Shown here: positions 20,442-29,592 of the stretch, in pieces | How positions within the stretch are numbered: the first letter of the stretch is position 1 | Layout of the letters: each line of letters starts with the position of its first letter | The notes under the pieces: generated by a model | Databases searched by the model: none | What the model saw: only the letters and a program-made list of their open reading frames with translations | Told to the model about the DNA's origin: nothing | Position numbers and translations under genes: made by a program | Assembly: GCF_041295575.1 (NCBI RefSeq) | Contig: NZ_CP160452.1 | Span: 868,001 to 932,000 of the forward strand | Origin: Sporosarcina pasteurii | GTDB taxonomy: Bacteria > Bacillota > Bacilli > Bacillales_A > Planococcaceae | Reading direction: 5' to 3' | DNA length: 64,000 bases

Positions 20442-21053
20442 ATGATAATCGGATTAACAGGTAGTATTGCCAGTGGAAAGAGTACAATTTCTTCCTTGTT
20501 GCGTAAAAAAGGATACCCGATTGTAGATGCCGACGAAATCGCAAGACTTGTCGTTGAACCAGGTACGGCTGTCATCGAGGAGATTCGTAGAACATTTGGG
20601 CAAGAGGTGATCCGAGCAGATGGATCACTTCATCGTGAAAGATTAGGGCAATTAGTTTTTGGGAATGGAAAAAATCGTAAAAAACTAAACACGATTATTC
20701 ACCCTGCGATTCGTACGGAAATGTTGCGTCAAAGAGACAAACATATATCGAATGGGGCAAACACAATTATTATGGATATCCCTCTCTTATTTGAAAGTAA
20801 ACTTCAATCGTTCGTGGACAAAATACTTGTCGTGACCGTTACACCTGAAGTTCAAAAAGAACGGCTCATTGCTAGAAACGGTTTGACTGAAAAAGAAGCG
20901 AATGACCGCATAAACGCTCAGTTCTCACTAGAAATAAAAGAGGCGGGGGCAGATGCTGTTATTAACAATAATGGCACGATAGAAGAGAGTGAAATACAAC
21001 TAGAGGCTATCCTTAAAAAGTGGAATGTAAATCGTTCTGCTAGTTCGGAATAA
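20442..21053 (+). CDS. coaE: Dephospho-CoA kinase
   Basis: 203 residues. Phosphorylates the ribose 3' position of dephospho-CoA, last step of coenzyme A synthesis. The P-loop GLTGSIASGKST is at the N-terminus; DADEIAR and the lid region (ERLIARNGLTEKEA) follow. The RBS is AAGGAG. It follows mutM after 155 bases in which no gene is seen, an arrangement also found in B. subtilis. Confidence 0.95.
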   Translation: MIIGLTGSIASGKSTISSLLRKKGYPIVDADEIARLVVEPGTAVIEEIRRTFGQEVIRADGSLHRERLGQLVFGNGKNRKKLNTIIHPAIRTEMLRQRDKHISNGANTIIMDIPLLFESKLQSFVDKILVVTVTPEVQKERLIARNGLTEKEANDRINAQFSLEIKEAGADAVINNNGTIEESEIQLEAILKKWNVNRSASSE

Positions 21054-21099
21054 TAGAAAAATATAATAGTTGTAATTTAGTATGTTTTTCTAAAATGAT

Positions 21100-21143
21100 T
21101 GTGTTATACTAATACACGAAAAGAACGAAATGAGTATAACATA
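21100..21143 (+). promoter_or_regulatory. Two inverted CcpN-like boxes at the gapB promoter
   Basis: TGTGTTATACT (21100-21110) and, on the other strand, TATGTTATACT (21133-21143) both match the CcpN consensus TRTGHYATAYW at every position. They are arranged as an inverted repeat, TGTTATACT-N22-AGTATAACA. The first contains the likely -10 box TATACT (21105-21110). CcpN represses gapB under glycolytic conditions in B. subtilis, so this is a strong functional match by sequence and location. Confidence 0.78.
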
Positions 21144-21161
21144 GTTACAGGGGGATTTATA

Positions 21162-22184
21162 ATGACTACTTCTATTGCGATTAACGGTTTTGGACGAATA
21201 GGGCGAATGGTTTTTCGTCAAATGATTAAGGAAGATGATGTAGAGGTCGTAGCGGTGAATGCATCCTATTCATCAGAAACTCTTGCACATTTACTTAAGT
21301 ATGACACAAATCACGGAATTTTTGATGGTAGTGTAGTAGCCGAAGAAAATGCTTTAATTGTAGATGGTAAGCGCGTTCAACTCGTATCAGATCGCGACCC
21401 ACGTAATCTACCGTGGAAAGATTTAGATGTGGATATCGTGATAGAAGCGACAGGCAAATTTAATTCACGTGATAAAGCAGCCTATCATCTTGAGGCTGGT
21501 GCAAAAAAAGTTATCTTAACAGCGCCTGGTACAAATGAAGATATTACAGTTGTACTTGGGGTAAACGACGATAAACTTGATTTAGATAAGCATGAAGTAA
21601 TTTCGAATGCGAGTTGTACAACGAATTGTCTAGCTCCTGTAGCAAAAGTTTTAAATGATACATTTGGCATTGAAAATGGGCTTATGACAACAGTTCATGC
21701 CTTTACAACTGACCAAAACAATTTGGATAATCCGCACAGTGATATGCGACGTGCGCGTGGATGTGCACAATCGATTATCCCTACTTCAACGGGTGCTGCG
21801 AAAGCGCTTTCGCTAGTCCTTCCAGAGTTAGAAGGGAAAATTCATGGAATGGCACTACGTGTTCCAACCCCGAATGTTTCACTCGTTGATTTAGTCGTTG
21901 ATTTAAAGCAAGATGTAACTGTTGACATGGTCAATCAAGCATTTATTGATAAAGCTGAAGGAGAACTGGCGGGTATTTTACGCTTCACAAAGGAGCCGCT
22001 AGTTTCTGTAGATTTTAATACATCAACGGAATCAGCAATTATAGACGGTTTATCTACGATTGTGATGGGAGACCGCAAAGTAAAAGTACTTGCATGGTAT
22101 GACAACGAATGGGGTTACTCAGCACGTGTTGTAGGTTTAGCCAAAAAAGTTGGAAAGTCTTTAAAGAAAAAAGTTAATGCATAA
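21162..22184 (+). CDS. gapB: Glyceraldehyde-3-phosphate dehydrogenase, gluconeogenic GapB type
   Basis: 340 residues from the ATG at 21162, which has AGGGGGA at the right spacing; an upstream in-frame ATG (21099) is not supported by the family. The Rossmann start is MTTSIAINGFGRIGRMVFR and the catalytic cysteine is in SNASCTTNC. The sequence follows B. subtilis GapB (VNASYSSETLAHLLKYDTNHG) rather than GapA, so NADP-preferring gluconeogenic function is inferred. The CcpN-like boxes upstream agree. A terminator follows. Confidence 0.94.
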   Translation: MTTSIAINGFGRIGRMVFRQMIKEDDVEVVAVNASYSSETLAHLLKYDTNHGIFDGSVVAEENALIVDGKRVQLVSDRDPRNLPWKDLDVDIVIEATGKFNSRDKAAYHLEAGAKKVILTAPGTNEDITVVLGVNDDKLDLDKHEVISNASCTTNCLAPVAKVLNDTFGIENGLMTTVHAFTTDQNNLDNPHSDMRRARGCAQSIIPTSTGAAKALSLVLPELEGKIHGMALRVPTPNVSLVDLVVDLKQDVTVDMVNQAFIDKAEGELAGILRFTKEPLVSVDFNTSTESAIIDGLSTIVMGDRKVKVLAWYDNEWGYSARVVGLAKKVGKSLKKKVNA

Positions 22185-22192
22185 TAAGAGGT

Positions 22193-22223
22193 AAGAGTAG
22201 GGGCAAGATTCCCTACTCTTTTT
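22193..22223 (+). terminator. Intrinsic terminator after gapB
   Basis: AAGAGTAGGG (22193-22202) pairs with CCCTACTCTT (22211-22220), followed by T residues to 22223. Confidence 0.82.
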
Positions 22224-22285
22224 AAGTTTTGGCTTTTTCTGCTATAATGATAATATATTATGAAAGATAAAGTGGAGGACTTTTT

Positions 22286-22750
22286 ATGAAATGCCCAGCC
22301 TGTCAATATAACGGCTCTAAGGTCGTCGATTCTAGACCAGCAGATGCAAATAAATCCATCCGTAGACGTAGAGAATGTGAGTCATGCGGATTTCGTTTTA
22401 CAACATTCGAAAAAATAGAAGATACCCCGTTAATTGTCGTGAAAAAAGATGGTTCACGGGATGAGTTTGTTGGAAGAAAAATTTTACGTGGGTTAATTCG
22501 AGCTTGTGAAAAACGACCAATTTCGCTTGAGAATTTAGAGAACATCGTTTATATTATCGAAAAAGAGTTGAGAAGTTCTGGCGTTGTTGAAATTGATTCT
22601 AAAGATTTAGGCGAAATGGTCATGGAGAAATTGGCAGATGTAGATGAAGTGGCATATGTCAGGTTTGCCTCCGTTTATCGCGAGTATCAAGACGTAAGTG
22701 TGTTTATTGAAGAATTGAAAAATTTACAAACGCGGACTGCAAGAGATTAA
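22286..22750 (+). CDS. nrdR: Transcriptional repressor NrdR
   Basis: 154 residues. The N-terminal zinc ribbon has CPAC and CESCG pairs, and an ATP-cone domain follows ([19 protein letters not shown]). NrdR represses ribonucleotide reductase genes in response to bound (d)ATP. A TATAAT (22243-22248) lies upstream without a clear -35. It heads an operon with the helicase-loading genes dnaB and dnaI, as in B. subtilis, linking dNTP supply and replication start. Confidence 0.95.
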   Translation: MKCPACQYNGSKVVDSRPADANKSIRRRRECESCGFRFTTFEKIEDTPLIVVKKDGSRDEFVGRKILRGLIRACEKRPISLENLENIVYIIEKELRSSGVVEIDSKDLGEMVMEKLADVDEVAYVRFASVYREYQDVSVFIEELKNLQTRTARD

Positions 22751-22767
22751 CGAATGGAGTGGGATAA

Positions 22768-24171
22768 ATGGTCGCGCTTTTTAGGGAATTACAGCCAATC
22801 GATGGATACAGAATAAGATTGTCGCAACCATTTTCCAATTACGATCGGCAACTCCTCACATTATTCTATCAACCGCTTATCGGTTCTGAGGCGATGAGTT
22901 TGTTTATGACGCTTTGGGCGGATGCTGAACAAGTGGAGGAACGCGAATATAATCATTATCATTTAATGAATTTATTGACAATGCCGCTCGCACCGATTTT
23001 TGAAGCACGGATTTCACTTGAAGCCATCGGTTTAATGCGTACGTATGTGAAAACTGAAGGAGATGTGCGAACGTTTTTATATGAGTTGTCTCCACCGCTC
23101 GATGCAAAAGCTTTTTTTGAAGATCCATTGTTATCAACTTTTCTTTTTAGTAAAATTGGTGAACAGGCCTATCGTAATTTAAGAAGTCGATTCACAATTG
23201 CGAATGCAGAACTAGATGAATTTAAAGAGGTTTCGAGAACTTTTCTTGACGTGTACAAGCCGGTCACTCATCGAATTGATATAGATGAAGGGGACAAGCA
23301 TGCAGTGATTGGGCGTAGAAATGCGGAAGGGGTTCCTTTTGAGCAAGATGAATTCGATTTTAACTTATTACGTTCAGGTTTGTCTGAACAAATGGTTCCA
23401 CAAGCGGCATTAGCTTCTGTATCGAAGGAGCTTATTTCAAAGTTGGCATTTCTGTATTCATTAACCCCTTTAGATATGCAAAAAGTTGTGATGATGGCAC
23501 TTGATGAGAAATTAGAGCTACCAGAAGCGAGACTTCGAAAAGCGGCTGCTGATTTTTATAAAATGAACACATCAAAAACGCCACCAGTTTTACAAAAGAC
23601 ATTCACACAACCACCGACGCCGACTGTCGAACAAAAGGAAATGACGAGAGAAGAAGAATTGATTTATTATCTAGAAAATACAGCCCCTATCGATATGTTA
23701 CGGGATTTAAATGGTAAAGAACCGTTGCCTGTCGATGTACAACTTGCGGAAAGACTGGTCAATACGCATGAATTGCCAGTTGGGGTTGTCAATGTACTGT
23801 TGCAATTTGTATTTATTCGTAACGACGGCAAAATTACGAATAATTATGTCGAGCGAATTGCTTCTCATTGGATGAATAAAAAAGTTTCCAATGCAAGAGA
23901 AGCATTGGAATTTTCGCGTAAAGAACATGATAAATATATGCAGTGGAAAAATGAAGAGAAGAAGCCTGCTACGTATAATCGGAAACCAGTTCGTGAAGGC
24001 ATGGTGCCTGAATGGTTTTATAAAAAAGAGCAACAGGAAAAATCAGAGGAACATGTAGCACCTGAAACAGAGAAAAAGCAAAAAGAATCTACTGAAGATA
24101 ATGCGGATATCGAAGAACGCCGCAGAAAGTTACGTGAAAGATTAAGCCGAAGAAGTAAAGGTGTGAACTAA
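22768..24171 (+). CDS. dnaB: Replication initiation and membrane attachment protein DnaB (helicase loader)
   Basis: 467 residues, matching Bacillus DnaB, which is not the replicative helicase but a co-loader working with DnaD and DnaI at oriC and at restart. The N-terminal winged-helix part (FRELQPIDGYRIRLSQPFS) and the later DnaD/DnaB-like repeat region (about 310-400, with ERLVNTHELPVGVVNVLL) can be recognised, ending in a highly charged tail. The ATG lies 17 bases after nrdR. dnaI follows with one base between its likely start and the dnaB stop. Confidence 0.93.
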   Translation: MVALFRELQPIDGYRIRLSQPFSNYDRQLLTLFYQPLIGSEAMSLFMTLWADAEQVEEREYNHYHLMNLLTMPLAPIFEARISLEAIGLMRTYVKTEGDVRTFLYELSPPLDAKAFFEDPLLSTFLFSKIGEQAYRNLRSRFTIANAELDEFKEVSRTFLDVYKPVTHRIDIDEGDKHAVIGRRNAEGVPFEQDEFDFNLLRSGLSEQMVPQAALASVSKELISKLAFLYSLTPLDMQKVVMMALDEKLELPEARLRKAAADFYKMNTSKTPPVLQKTFTQPPTPTVEQKEMTREEELIYYLENTAPIDMLRDLNGKEPLPVDVQLAERLVNTHELPVGVVNVLLQFVFIRNDGKITNNYVERIASHWMNKKVSNAREALEFSRKEHDKYMQWKNEEKKPATYNRKPVREGMVPEWFYKKEQQEKSEEHVAPETEKKQKESTEDNADIEERRRKLRERLSRRSKGVN

Positions 24172-24172
24172 T

Positions 24173-25123
24173 ATCGAGCCGATTAAAGAAACATTAAAAA
24201 GAGTTGTGAATGCACCAAGCTTTGCAACACGCTATGATGAAATGCGACGGGAAATATTGGAAAATGCCAACGTCCAAAAGTTTTTATCTGATCATGCGGA
24301 TGAATTAAATAAAGATATTGTTGACCGTAGTTTAGGTAAACTATATGAGTACACGACGGCATCAATTGGTTGTGATAAATGTAATTCTTTAACAGAATGT
24401 ACCAATATTATGAAAGGCTTTGAGCCCAAATTAGTGTTGAAGAGCAACTTAATTGATATTGAATATGTGAAATGTCAATTAAAACTCATTGACGAGGACC
24501 GCCGTAACATCTCTAAAATGATTGAAAGTATGTATATGCCAAAAGATGTCATGGAGGCAAAGCTAGAAGACATAGATTTTGAAGGCAATGCACACAAAAG
24601 TCGTTTAACAGTTATAGAGAAAGCGGAGAAGTTTTTATACGAATTAGATGAAACTGGAAAGTTGCCAAGACGTGGTCTATATATTCATGGTCCTTTCGGG
24701 ATTGGGAAATCATTTATTCTCGGAGCGCTTGCGAATGAGCTTGCTCAGCGTCGAATTAGAACCGTTGCTGTGTATGTGCCGGAGTTTTTACGGGAAATCA
24801 AACAATCTATTCAAGATCAAACGTTAAATGAAAAAGTAGACTATGTAAAAAAAGCACCAGTGTTAATTTTAGATGATTTTGGTGCGGAAGCGATGACTTC
24901 TTGGACGAGAGATGAAATTCTTGGGGCAATATTACAATATCGAATGGCAGAACAATTGCCGACATTTTTCACGTCAAACCTAAGTTTTAAAGAATTGGAA
25001 CATCACTTAACTTATACGCAACGTGGTGAAAAAGATGTTGTGAAAGCTGCCAGAATTATGGAGCGTATTCAAACTGTTGCACGGCCTGTGGAATTGAGTG
25101 GTGAAAATAGGCGATTAAAATAA
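24173..25123 (+). CDS. dnaI: Primosomal protein DnaI (helicase loader), probable ATC start
   Basis: 316 residues if translation begins at the ATC of 24173-24175. The AAA+ ATPase shows Walker A GPFGIGKSF and Walker B VLILDDFGAE; the N-terminal zinc-type part has CDKCNSLTEC. DnaI loads the replicative helicase DnaC. The predicted N-terminus (x-EPIKETLKR) matches the MEPI start of B. subtilis DnaI, and AAAGGTG (24157-24163) lies nine bases upstream. The first standard start in frame is a GTG at 24206, without a good RBS and 11 codons shorter. The ATC start is an inference from homology and spacing. Confidence 0.9.
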   Translation: MEPIKETLKRVVNAPSFATRYDEMRREILENANVQKFLSDHADELNKDIVDRSLGKLYEYTTASIGCDKCNSLTECTNIMKGFEPKLVLKSNLIDIEYVKCQLKLIDEDRRNISKMIESMYMPKDVMEAKLEDIDFEGNAHKSRLTVIEKAEKFLYELDETGKLPRRGLYIHGPFGIGKSFILGALANELAQRRIRTVAVYVPEFLREIKQSIQDQTLNEKVDYVKKAPVLILDDFGAEAMTSWTRDEILGAILQYRMAEQLPTFFTSNLSFKELEHHLTYTQRGEKDVVKAARIMERIQTVARPVELSGENRRLK

Positions 25124-25156
25124 GATTATTAGAATCCCCGAAATTTTCAATAAAAC

Positions 25157-25461
25157 TTGCAATTGTAAAATAAGCATTGTATAATCTTCATTAATATCAT
25201 GATGAAATGCATCGATAAGGACAACAATTGATTAGATTTACCGCCAGAGAATAGGGTCATCGGCTGGAAGCCCTGTAGGTTAAACAATCAGTTTACCACC
25301 TTTAAGCAGCATTGGTGAACATTTATTCATTAGCCAATGACGGTCCCGGCCCGTTAGCCGAAGTAAAGCTTCGTTAATCTTATTTATGTTGGGTTAATAG
25401 AAGAAGGGTGGAACCACGAGCTAACGCTTCGTCCCTTTTCCAGGGATGGGGCTTTTTTTAT
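25157..25461 (+). promoter_or_regulatory. thrS promoter and T-box leader
   Basis: TTGCAA (25157-25162), 17 bases, TATAAT (25180-25185) form the promoter. The leader has the T-box sequence GGGTGGAACCACG (25406-25418), and a terminator whose left arm GCTTCGTCCCT (25426-25436) pairs with AGGGATGGGGC (25442-25452), followed by a T-run. Uncharged tRNA-Thr is expected to stabilise the antiterminator. A candidate ACC specifier lies in TTTACCACC near 25293-25301, but the exact specifier loop was not folded. Confidence 0.9.
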
Positions 25462-25488
25462 TTTCATAAAATAAGGAGTGTTTTAAAA

Positions 25489-27420
25489 ATGGCTGAAATG
25501 ATTAAATTACAATTTCCAGACGGTACGATAAAGGAATTTCCGAGTGGTACGACGACTGAAGATGTTGCAGCATCGATTAGTCCTGGATTAAGAAGAAATG
25601 CAATTGCAGGAAAGCTAGATGAAACATTAATTGATTTCAAAACACCGATTGAGTCAGATGGAAAAATTTCCATTATCACACCAGACTCACCGGAAGCACT
25701 TGAAATTTTACGTCATAGTTCAGCACACGTGCTTGCACAAGCCGTTAAGCGACTATTCAAAGATGCGAAGTTTGGCGTTGGGCCAGTCATTGAAAACGGT
25801 TTTTACTACGATGTAGATTCGTCTGAGCCAATTACAGCTGAAGATTTACCGGCGATCGAAAAAGAAATGAAACAAATTATTAATGAAAACTTTGAGATCA
25901 AACGAATCGAAGTATCACGCGAAGAAGCGAAAAAGCTTTTTGAAGAAATTGGCGATGAATACAAATTGGAGTTAATCGATGCGATTCCTGAAGGAGAACA
26001 AGTAACGCTTTATGAACAAGGTGAATTTGTTGACCTATGTCGCGGCGTTCACGTTCCATCCACATCAAAATTACGCGAATTTAAATTATTAAGTGTTGCG
26101 GGCGCGTATTGGCGCGGAGATTCAAACAATAAAATGTTACAGCGTATCTATGGAACGGCATTTTTCAAAAAAGATGAACTGAAAAAACATTTGAAAATGC
26201 TTGAAGAAGCGAAAGAGCGTGACCACCGTAAAATTGGGCGTGAGTTAGACTTATTTATGAACTCTCAAAAAGTTGGACAAGGACTTCCAATGTGGCTGCC
26301 AAAAGGGGCAACAGTTCGCCGTATCGTTGAGCGTTATATTGTTGATAAAGAAGAAAAACTAGGCTACCATCACGTATATACACCGGTTCTTGGCAGCTCT
26401 GAGTTATATAAGACAAGTGGCCATTGGGACCATTACCAAGACGATATGTTCCCAGTGATGAGCATGGACAATGAAGATCTAGTGCTTCGTCCAATGAACT
26501 GTCCACACCATATGATGATTTATAAAAATGGCATTCACTCATACAGAAATTTACCGTTAAGAATTGCGGAACTAGGCACAATGCATCGTTATGAAATGTC
26601 AGGTGCATTATCAGGATTACAACGTGTTCGTGGCATGACATTAAACGATGCGCACATCTTTGTAAGACCAGACCAAATTCAAGAGGAATTTAAACGTGTC
26701 GTTCAGTTAATCATTGATGTCTATAAAGACTTTGATATTACAGATTACTCATTCCGTGTCTCTTATCGCGATCCAGAAGATAAAGAAAAGTACTTTGACG
26801 ACGATGCGATGTGGGACCGCGCACAAAGCATGTTAAAAGAAGCGATGGATGATCTCGGTTTAGATTATGTTGAAGCAGAAGGCGAAGCAGCGTTTTACGG
26901 ACCTAAATTAGACGTTCAAGTAAAAACAGCACTTGGTGTGGAAGAAACATTATCAACTGTACAACTTGACTTCTTATTACCAGAGCGCTTCGACTTAACG
27001 TATGTAGGAGAAGATGGTAAGCACCATCGTCCAGTCGTTATTCACCGTGGTGTTGTCAGCACGATGGAACGCTTTGTTGCATACTTAATTGAAGAATATA
27101 AAGGTGCATTCCCAACATGGTTAGCACCAGTCCAAGTACAAGTAATTCCGGTATCACCAGACGTACATTTCGACTATGCGAATGATGTGCGTGAAAAACT
27201 TGTAGCAGCCGGATTCCGCGTTGAACTAGACGAACGTGACGAAAAAATTGGCTATAAAATCCGTGAAGCACAAATGCAAAAAATCCCTTACATGCTTGTT
27301 CTAGGCGATAAAGAAATCGAATCTGGCGAAGTCAACGTCCGTAAATATGGCGAGAAAAAGTCAGAAAGCATTCCATTTGAATCGTTTATTGAACTGTTGA
27401 ATGCTGAAGTGAAAAAATAA
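25489..27420 (+). CDS. thrS: Threonine--tRNA ligase
   Basis: 643 residues, identical in length to B. subtilis ThrS. TGS domain (1-~65), editing domain with [10 protein letters not shown], class II catalytic core with the zinc-site segment [10 protein letters not shown] and motif [13 protein letters not shown], and a C-terminal anticodon-binding domain ([14 protein letters not shown]). The ATG at 25489 follows AAGGAG. Expression is controlled by the T-box leader. B. subtilis has ytxB/ytxC between dnaI and thrS; they are absent here. Confidence 0.97.
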   Translation: MAEMIKLQFPDGTIKEFPSGTTTEDVAASISPGLRRNAIAGKLDETLIDFKTPIESDGKISIITPDSPEALEILRHSSAHVLAQAVKRLFKDAKFGVGPVIENGFYYDVDSSEPITAEDLPAIEKEMKQIINENFEIKRIEVSREEAKKLFEEIGDEYKLELIDAIPEGEQVTLYEQGEFVDLCRGVHVPSTSKLREFKLLSVAGAYWRGDSNNKMLQRIYGTAFFKKDELKKHLKMLEEAKERDHRKIGRELDLFMNSQKVGQGLPMWLPKGATVRRIVERYIVDKEEKLGYHHVYTPVLGSSELYKTSGHWDHYQDDMFPVMSMDNEDLVLRPMNCPHHMMIYKNGIHSYRNLPLRIAELGTMHRYEMSGALSGLQRVRGMTLNDAHIFVRPDQIQEEFKRVVQLIIDVYKDFDITDYSFRVSYRDPEDKEKYFDDDAMWDRAQSMLKEAMDDLGLDYVEAEGEAAFYGPKLDVQVKTALGVEETLSTVQLDFLLPERFDLTYVGEDGKHHRPVVIHRGVVSTMERFVAYLIEEYKGAFPTWLAPVQVQVIPVSPDVHFDYANDVREKLVAAGFRVELDERDEKIGYKIREAQMQKIPYMLVLGDKEIESGEVNVRKYGEKKSESIPFESFIELLNAEVKK

Positions 27421-27502
27421 GTAAACGAGGATTTCATAATTGCTCGTATTAACTGTTGAGGTTTGATTCTATTTAATCGATCGTTTAAATTTATGTGTCT
27501 CC

Positions 27503-27570
27503 GTTGATTGGAGCGTAAGGCGGCGACTCCCGCGCCCCGCGGAAAGCGTCCGCCTGTAGCGGAAATCAAC
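27503..27570 (+). repeat. Modular interspersed repeat, copy A (minimal form)
   Basis: 68 bases bounded by GTTGATT (27503-27509) and AATCAAC (27564-27570), with inner GGCGG/CCGCC pairing and the conserved segments GGCGNCGACTCC and CGGAAAGCGTNCGCCTG. It is the cassette-free form of the longer copies at 41219-41502 and 59469-59835. It lies between thrS and the infC promoter. Confidence 0.8.
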
Positions 27571-27589
27571 ATTAATTGGAATTAACCTG

Positions 27590-27792
27590 TTGACACATAG
27601 AAAACAGCGTGATATGATTATAAAGGTTAAGGAAATAGCTGAATACAGTTTGTGGTATAAGAAGGAGCTACCCGCTTCTCACCTGATTGACGCGTAAACG
27701 TTGTTGGCAGGTCAACACATGAATGACTTTATCGTACATTTGTACGTATTCATACGCGGGTAGACATTTTCTTAAATGTCTACCCGTTTTTT
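27590..27792 (+). promoter_or_regulatory. infC-rpmI-rplT promoter and L20-type attenuator leader
   Basis: TTGACA (27590-27595), 17 bases, TATGAT (27613-27618) form a strong promoter. The leader ends in a terminator with a perfect 13-bp stem CGGGTAGACATTT (27757-27769) with 27774-27786 and a T-run to 27792. CTACCCGC (27668-27675) can pair with GCGGGTAG (27756-27763), giving a competing antiterminator. This arrangement matches the Bacillus leader where ribosomal protein L20 causes premature termination. Confidence 0.88.
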
Positions 27793-27877
27793 ATTGAATG
27801 GACCCGTGGAGGTCGTCAGCATACGATGACGTACCCAAACCATGTATTCTCGAGACATTATCCGGAGGTGGATTACT

Positions 27878-28393
27878 ATTAGTAAAGACATGAACGTAAA
27901 TCAGGGGATCCGTGCCCGTGAGGTTCGCTTAATTGATCAAAACGGTGAACAGTTGGGAATTAAATCCCGAAATGAAGCACTTGAAATTGCATCTCGTGTT
28001 AATTTAGATCTTGTTCTTGTCGCACCAAAAGCAAAACCCCCAGTTGCTCGTGTCATGGACTATGGAAAGTTCAAGTTTGAGCAACAGAAAAGAGAACGTG
28101 AAGTACGTAGAAATCAAAAAGTTATCAATTTAAAAGAAGTGCGTTTAAGCCCGACTATTGATGAACATGATTTTCAAACAAAACTTCGTAACGCAATTCG
28201 GTTTTTGCAAAACGGTGACAAAGTAAAAGCGTCAATTCGTTTCAGAGGCCGTGCAATTACACATAAAGAAATCGGACAACGTGTCTTAGACCGTTTCGCC
28301 GAAGAGTGTAAAGAGCTAGCTACGATTGAACAACGACCGAAAATGGAAGGTCGCAGCATGTTCTTAGTCCTAGCGCCAACTGTTGAGAAATAA
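27878..28393 (+). CDS. infC: Translation initiation factor IF-3, AUU start
   Basis: 171 residues. IF-3 binds the 30S subunit and checks start-codon pairing. The N domain begins [19 protein letters not shown] and the C domain carries [13 protein letters not shown]. The chosen start is ATT at 27878, nine bases after GGAGG (27864-27868), which aligns with the known N-terminus. AUU starts are established for infC and allow IF-3 to repress its own synthesis. An upstream in-frame ATG at 27842 would add residues not in the family. Operon with rpmI and rplT. Confidence 0.95.
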   Translation: MSKDMNVNQGIRAREVRLIDQNGEQLGIKSRNEALEIASRVNLDLVLVAPKAKPPVARVMDYGKFKFEQQKREREVRRNQKVINLKEVRLSPTIDEHDFQTKLRNAIRFLQNGDKVKASIRFRGRAITHKEIGQRVLDRFAEECKELATIEQRPKMEGRSMFLVLAPTVEK

Positions 28394-28423
28394 TCTACAA
28401 CGAAGATTTAGGAGGAACCATTT

Positions 28424-28624
28424 ATGTCTAAGATGAAGACTCATAAAGGATCAGCGAAGCGTTTCAAAAAAACAGGTACAGGTAAAGTAAAACGTGGCCG
28501 TGCATACACAAGTCACCTTTTCGCAAACAAAACGACTAAAGCAAAACGTCACCTGCGTAAAGCTTCACTTGTTTCTTCAGGCGACTACAAGCGTATTCGC
28601 GAAATGATCACTAACATGAAATAA
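28424..28624 (+). CDS. rpmI: Large ribosomal subunit protein bL35
   Basis: 66 residues, the usual length, very basic. The start [18 protein letters not shown] and the segment [10 protein letters not shown] are typical. TAGGAGG precedes the ATG. It lies 30 bases after infC in the conserved infC-rpmI-rplT operon. Confidence 0.97.
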   Translation: MSKMKTHKGSAKRFKKTGTGKVKRGRAYTSHLFANKTTKAKRHLRKASLVSSGDYKRIREMITNMK

Positions 28625-28716
28625 TATTGGTTTATTTAAACCAATATCATTTCAACTCATTAACAACAATTCATTAGAAAATTTATATTCGGATAGAATA
28701 GCAGGAGGTAATTACT

Positions 28717-29076
28717 ATGCCACGTGTAAAAAGTGGAGTAGAAAGACGCAAACGTCGTAATCGCGTATTAAAATTAGCTAAAGGTTACTATGGCTCAAAA
28801 CATAGACTTTATAAAGTTGCAAACCAACAAGTAATGAAATCATTTAACTATGCATACCGGGATCGTCGTCAAAAGAAACGTGAATTCCGTAAACTATGGA
28901 TCACACGTATTAATGCAGCAGCACGTATCAATGATCTTTCATATAGCCAAATGATGCACGGTCTTAAAGTCGCAGGTATCGACATTAACCGTAAAATGCT
29001 TGCTGACCTTGCAGTAACTGATGCACAAGCATTCGCGCAACTTGCGGAAACTGCAAAAAAAGCAGTTGCAAAATAA
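28717..29076 (+). CDS. rplT: Large ribosomal subunit protein bL20
   Basis: 119 residues, the usual length. The N-terminal basic extension ([16 protein letters not shown]) binds 23S rRNA; the globular part carries [18 protein letters not shown]. In Bacillus L20 also binds the operon leader and promotes attenuation, which fits the leader seen at 27590-27792. AGGAGG precedes the ATG. A terminator follows. Confidence 0.97.
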   Translation: MPRVKSGVERRKRRNRVLKLAKGYYGSKHRLYKVANQQVMKSFNYAYRDRRQKKREFRKLWITRINAAARINDLSYSQMMHGLKVAGIDINRKMLADLAVTDAQAFAQLAETAKKAVAK

Positions 29077-29087
29077 TTTAGATTAGT

Positions 29088-29130
29088 AAAAGCCGTTCTT
29101 TTCTCGATAATTGAGAAGGGATGGCTTTTT
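29088..29130 (+). terminator. Intrinsic terminator after rplT
   Basis: AAAAGCCGTTCTTTTCTC (from 29088) pairs imperfectly with GAGAAGGGATGGCTTTT, and the right arm ends in TTTTT at 29130. Confidence 0.75.
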
Positions 29131-29212
29131 CTTTTCACACCGAAAGTATTTTCGTTAAATTGACAGGTGGAAATGATTTTGTACTATACTAGGAAAGAAA
29201 GGGGCGAGATGT

Positions 29213-29503
29213 ATGCAAGAAGTCATTCTCATGTGGATAGGGATTATGTCACTATGGGCTTTTTCGGCAATGGGTTACGATAAACGGCAATCAAAGAAAA
29301 AGGCAAAAAGAATTCCAGAAAAAAATCTCTGGTTACTTGCAATTATCGGTGGCGGCATTGGCGCTTATTTAGGTATGCAAATATTTCGCCATAAATCAAG
29401 ATATACTTCATTCCGCGTTGGCTTTTTAATGTTAGCACTTGCATATGGCGCACTGATTCTTTATTTGCTTGGCGTCGCGGTACCTACTCAATCAACCGTA
29501 TAA
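29213..29503 (+). CDS. ysdA: DUF1294 family membrane protein (YsdA-like)
   Basis: 96 residues with three hydrophobic segments (about 5-20, 40-57, 70-90) and the conserved loop MGYDKRQSKKKAKRIPEKNLW followed by GGGIGAYLGMQIFRHKS, the DUF1294 signature. The function is unknown. TTGACA (29160-29165) and TACTAT/TATACT around 29182-29190 suggest its own promoter. Its place after rplT is as in B. subtilis. Confidence 0.88.
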   Translation: MQEVILMWIGIMSLWAFSAMGYDKRQSKKKAKRIPEKNLWLLAIIGGGIGAYLGMQIFRHKSRYTSFRVGFLMLALAYGALILYLLGVAVPTQSTV

Positions 29504-29524
29504 AATGTACATATCTATAAGAAG

Positions 29525-29561
29525 ATGAAAAATCAGCCAAACAGTCTTAGTTTGGCTGATT
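29525..29561 (-). terminator. Terminator for ysdB, between convergent genes
   Basis: AATCAGCCAAAC (29531-29542... first base 29530-29531) pairs perfectly with GTTTGGCTGATT (29550-29561). On the minus strand it runs into TTTTTCATC, giving a good intrinsic terminator for ysdB; it may also stop ysdA transcripts. Confidence 0.75.
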
Positions 29562-29592
29562 AGGATAGACTCGAAATTAATATAAAATAACA

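Noticed and set aside
22768..24171. Replicative DNA helicase for dnaB
   Set aside because: No P-loop helicase motifs; the sequence matches the Bacillus helicase co-loader that shares the name.
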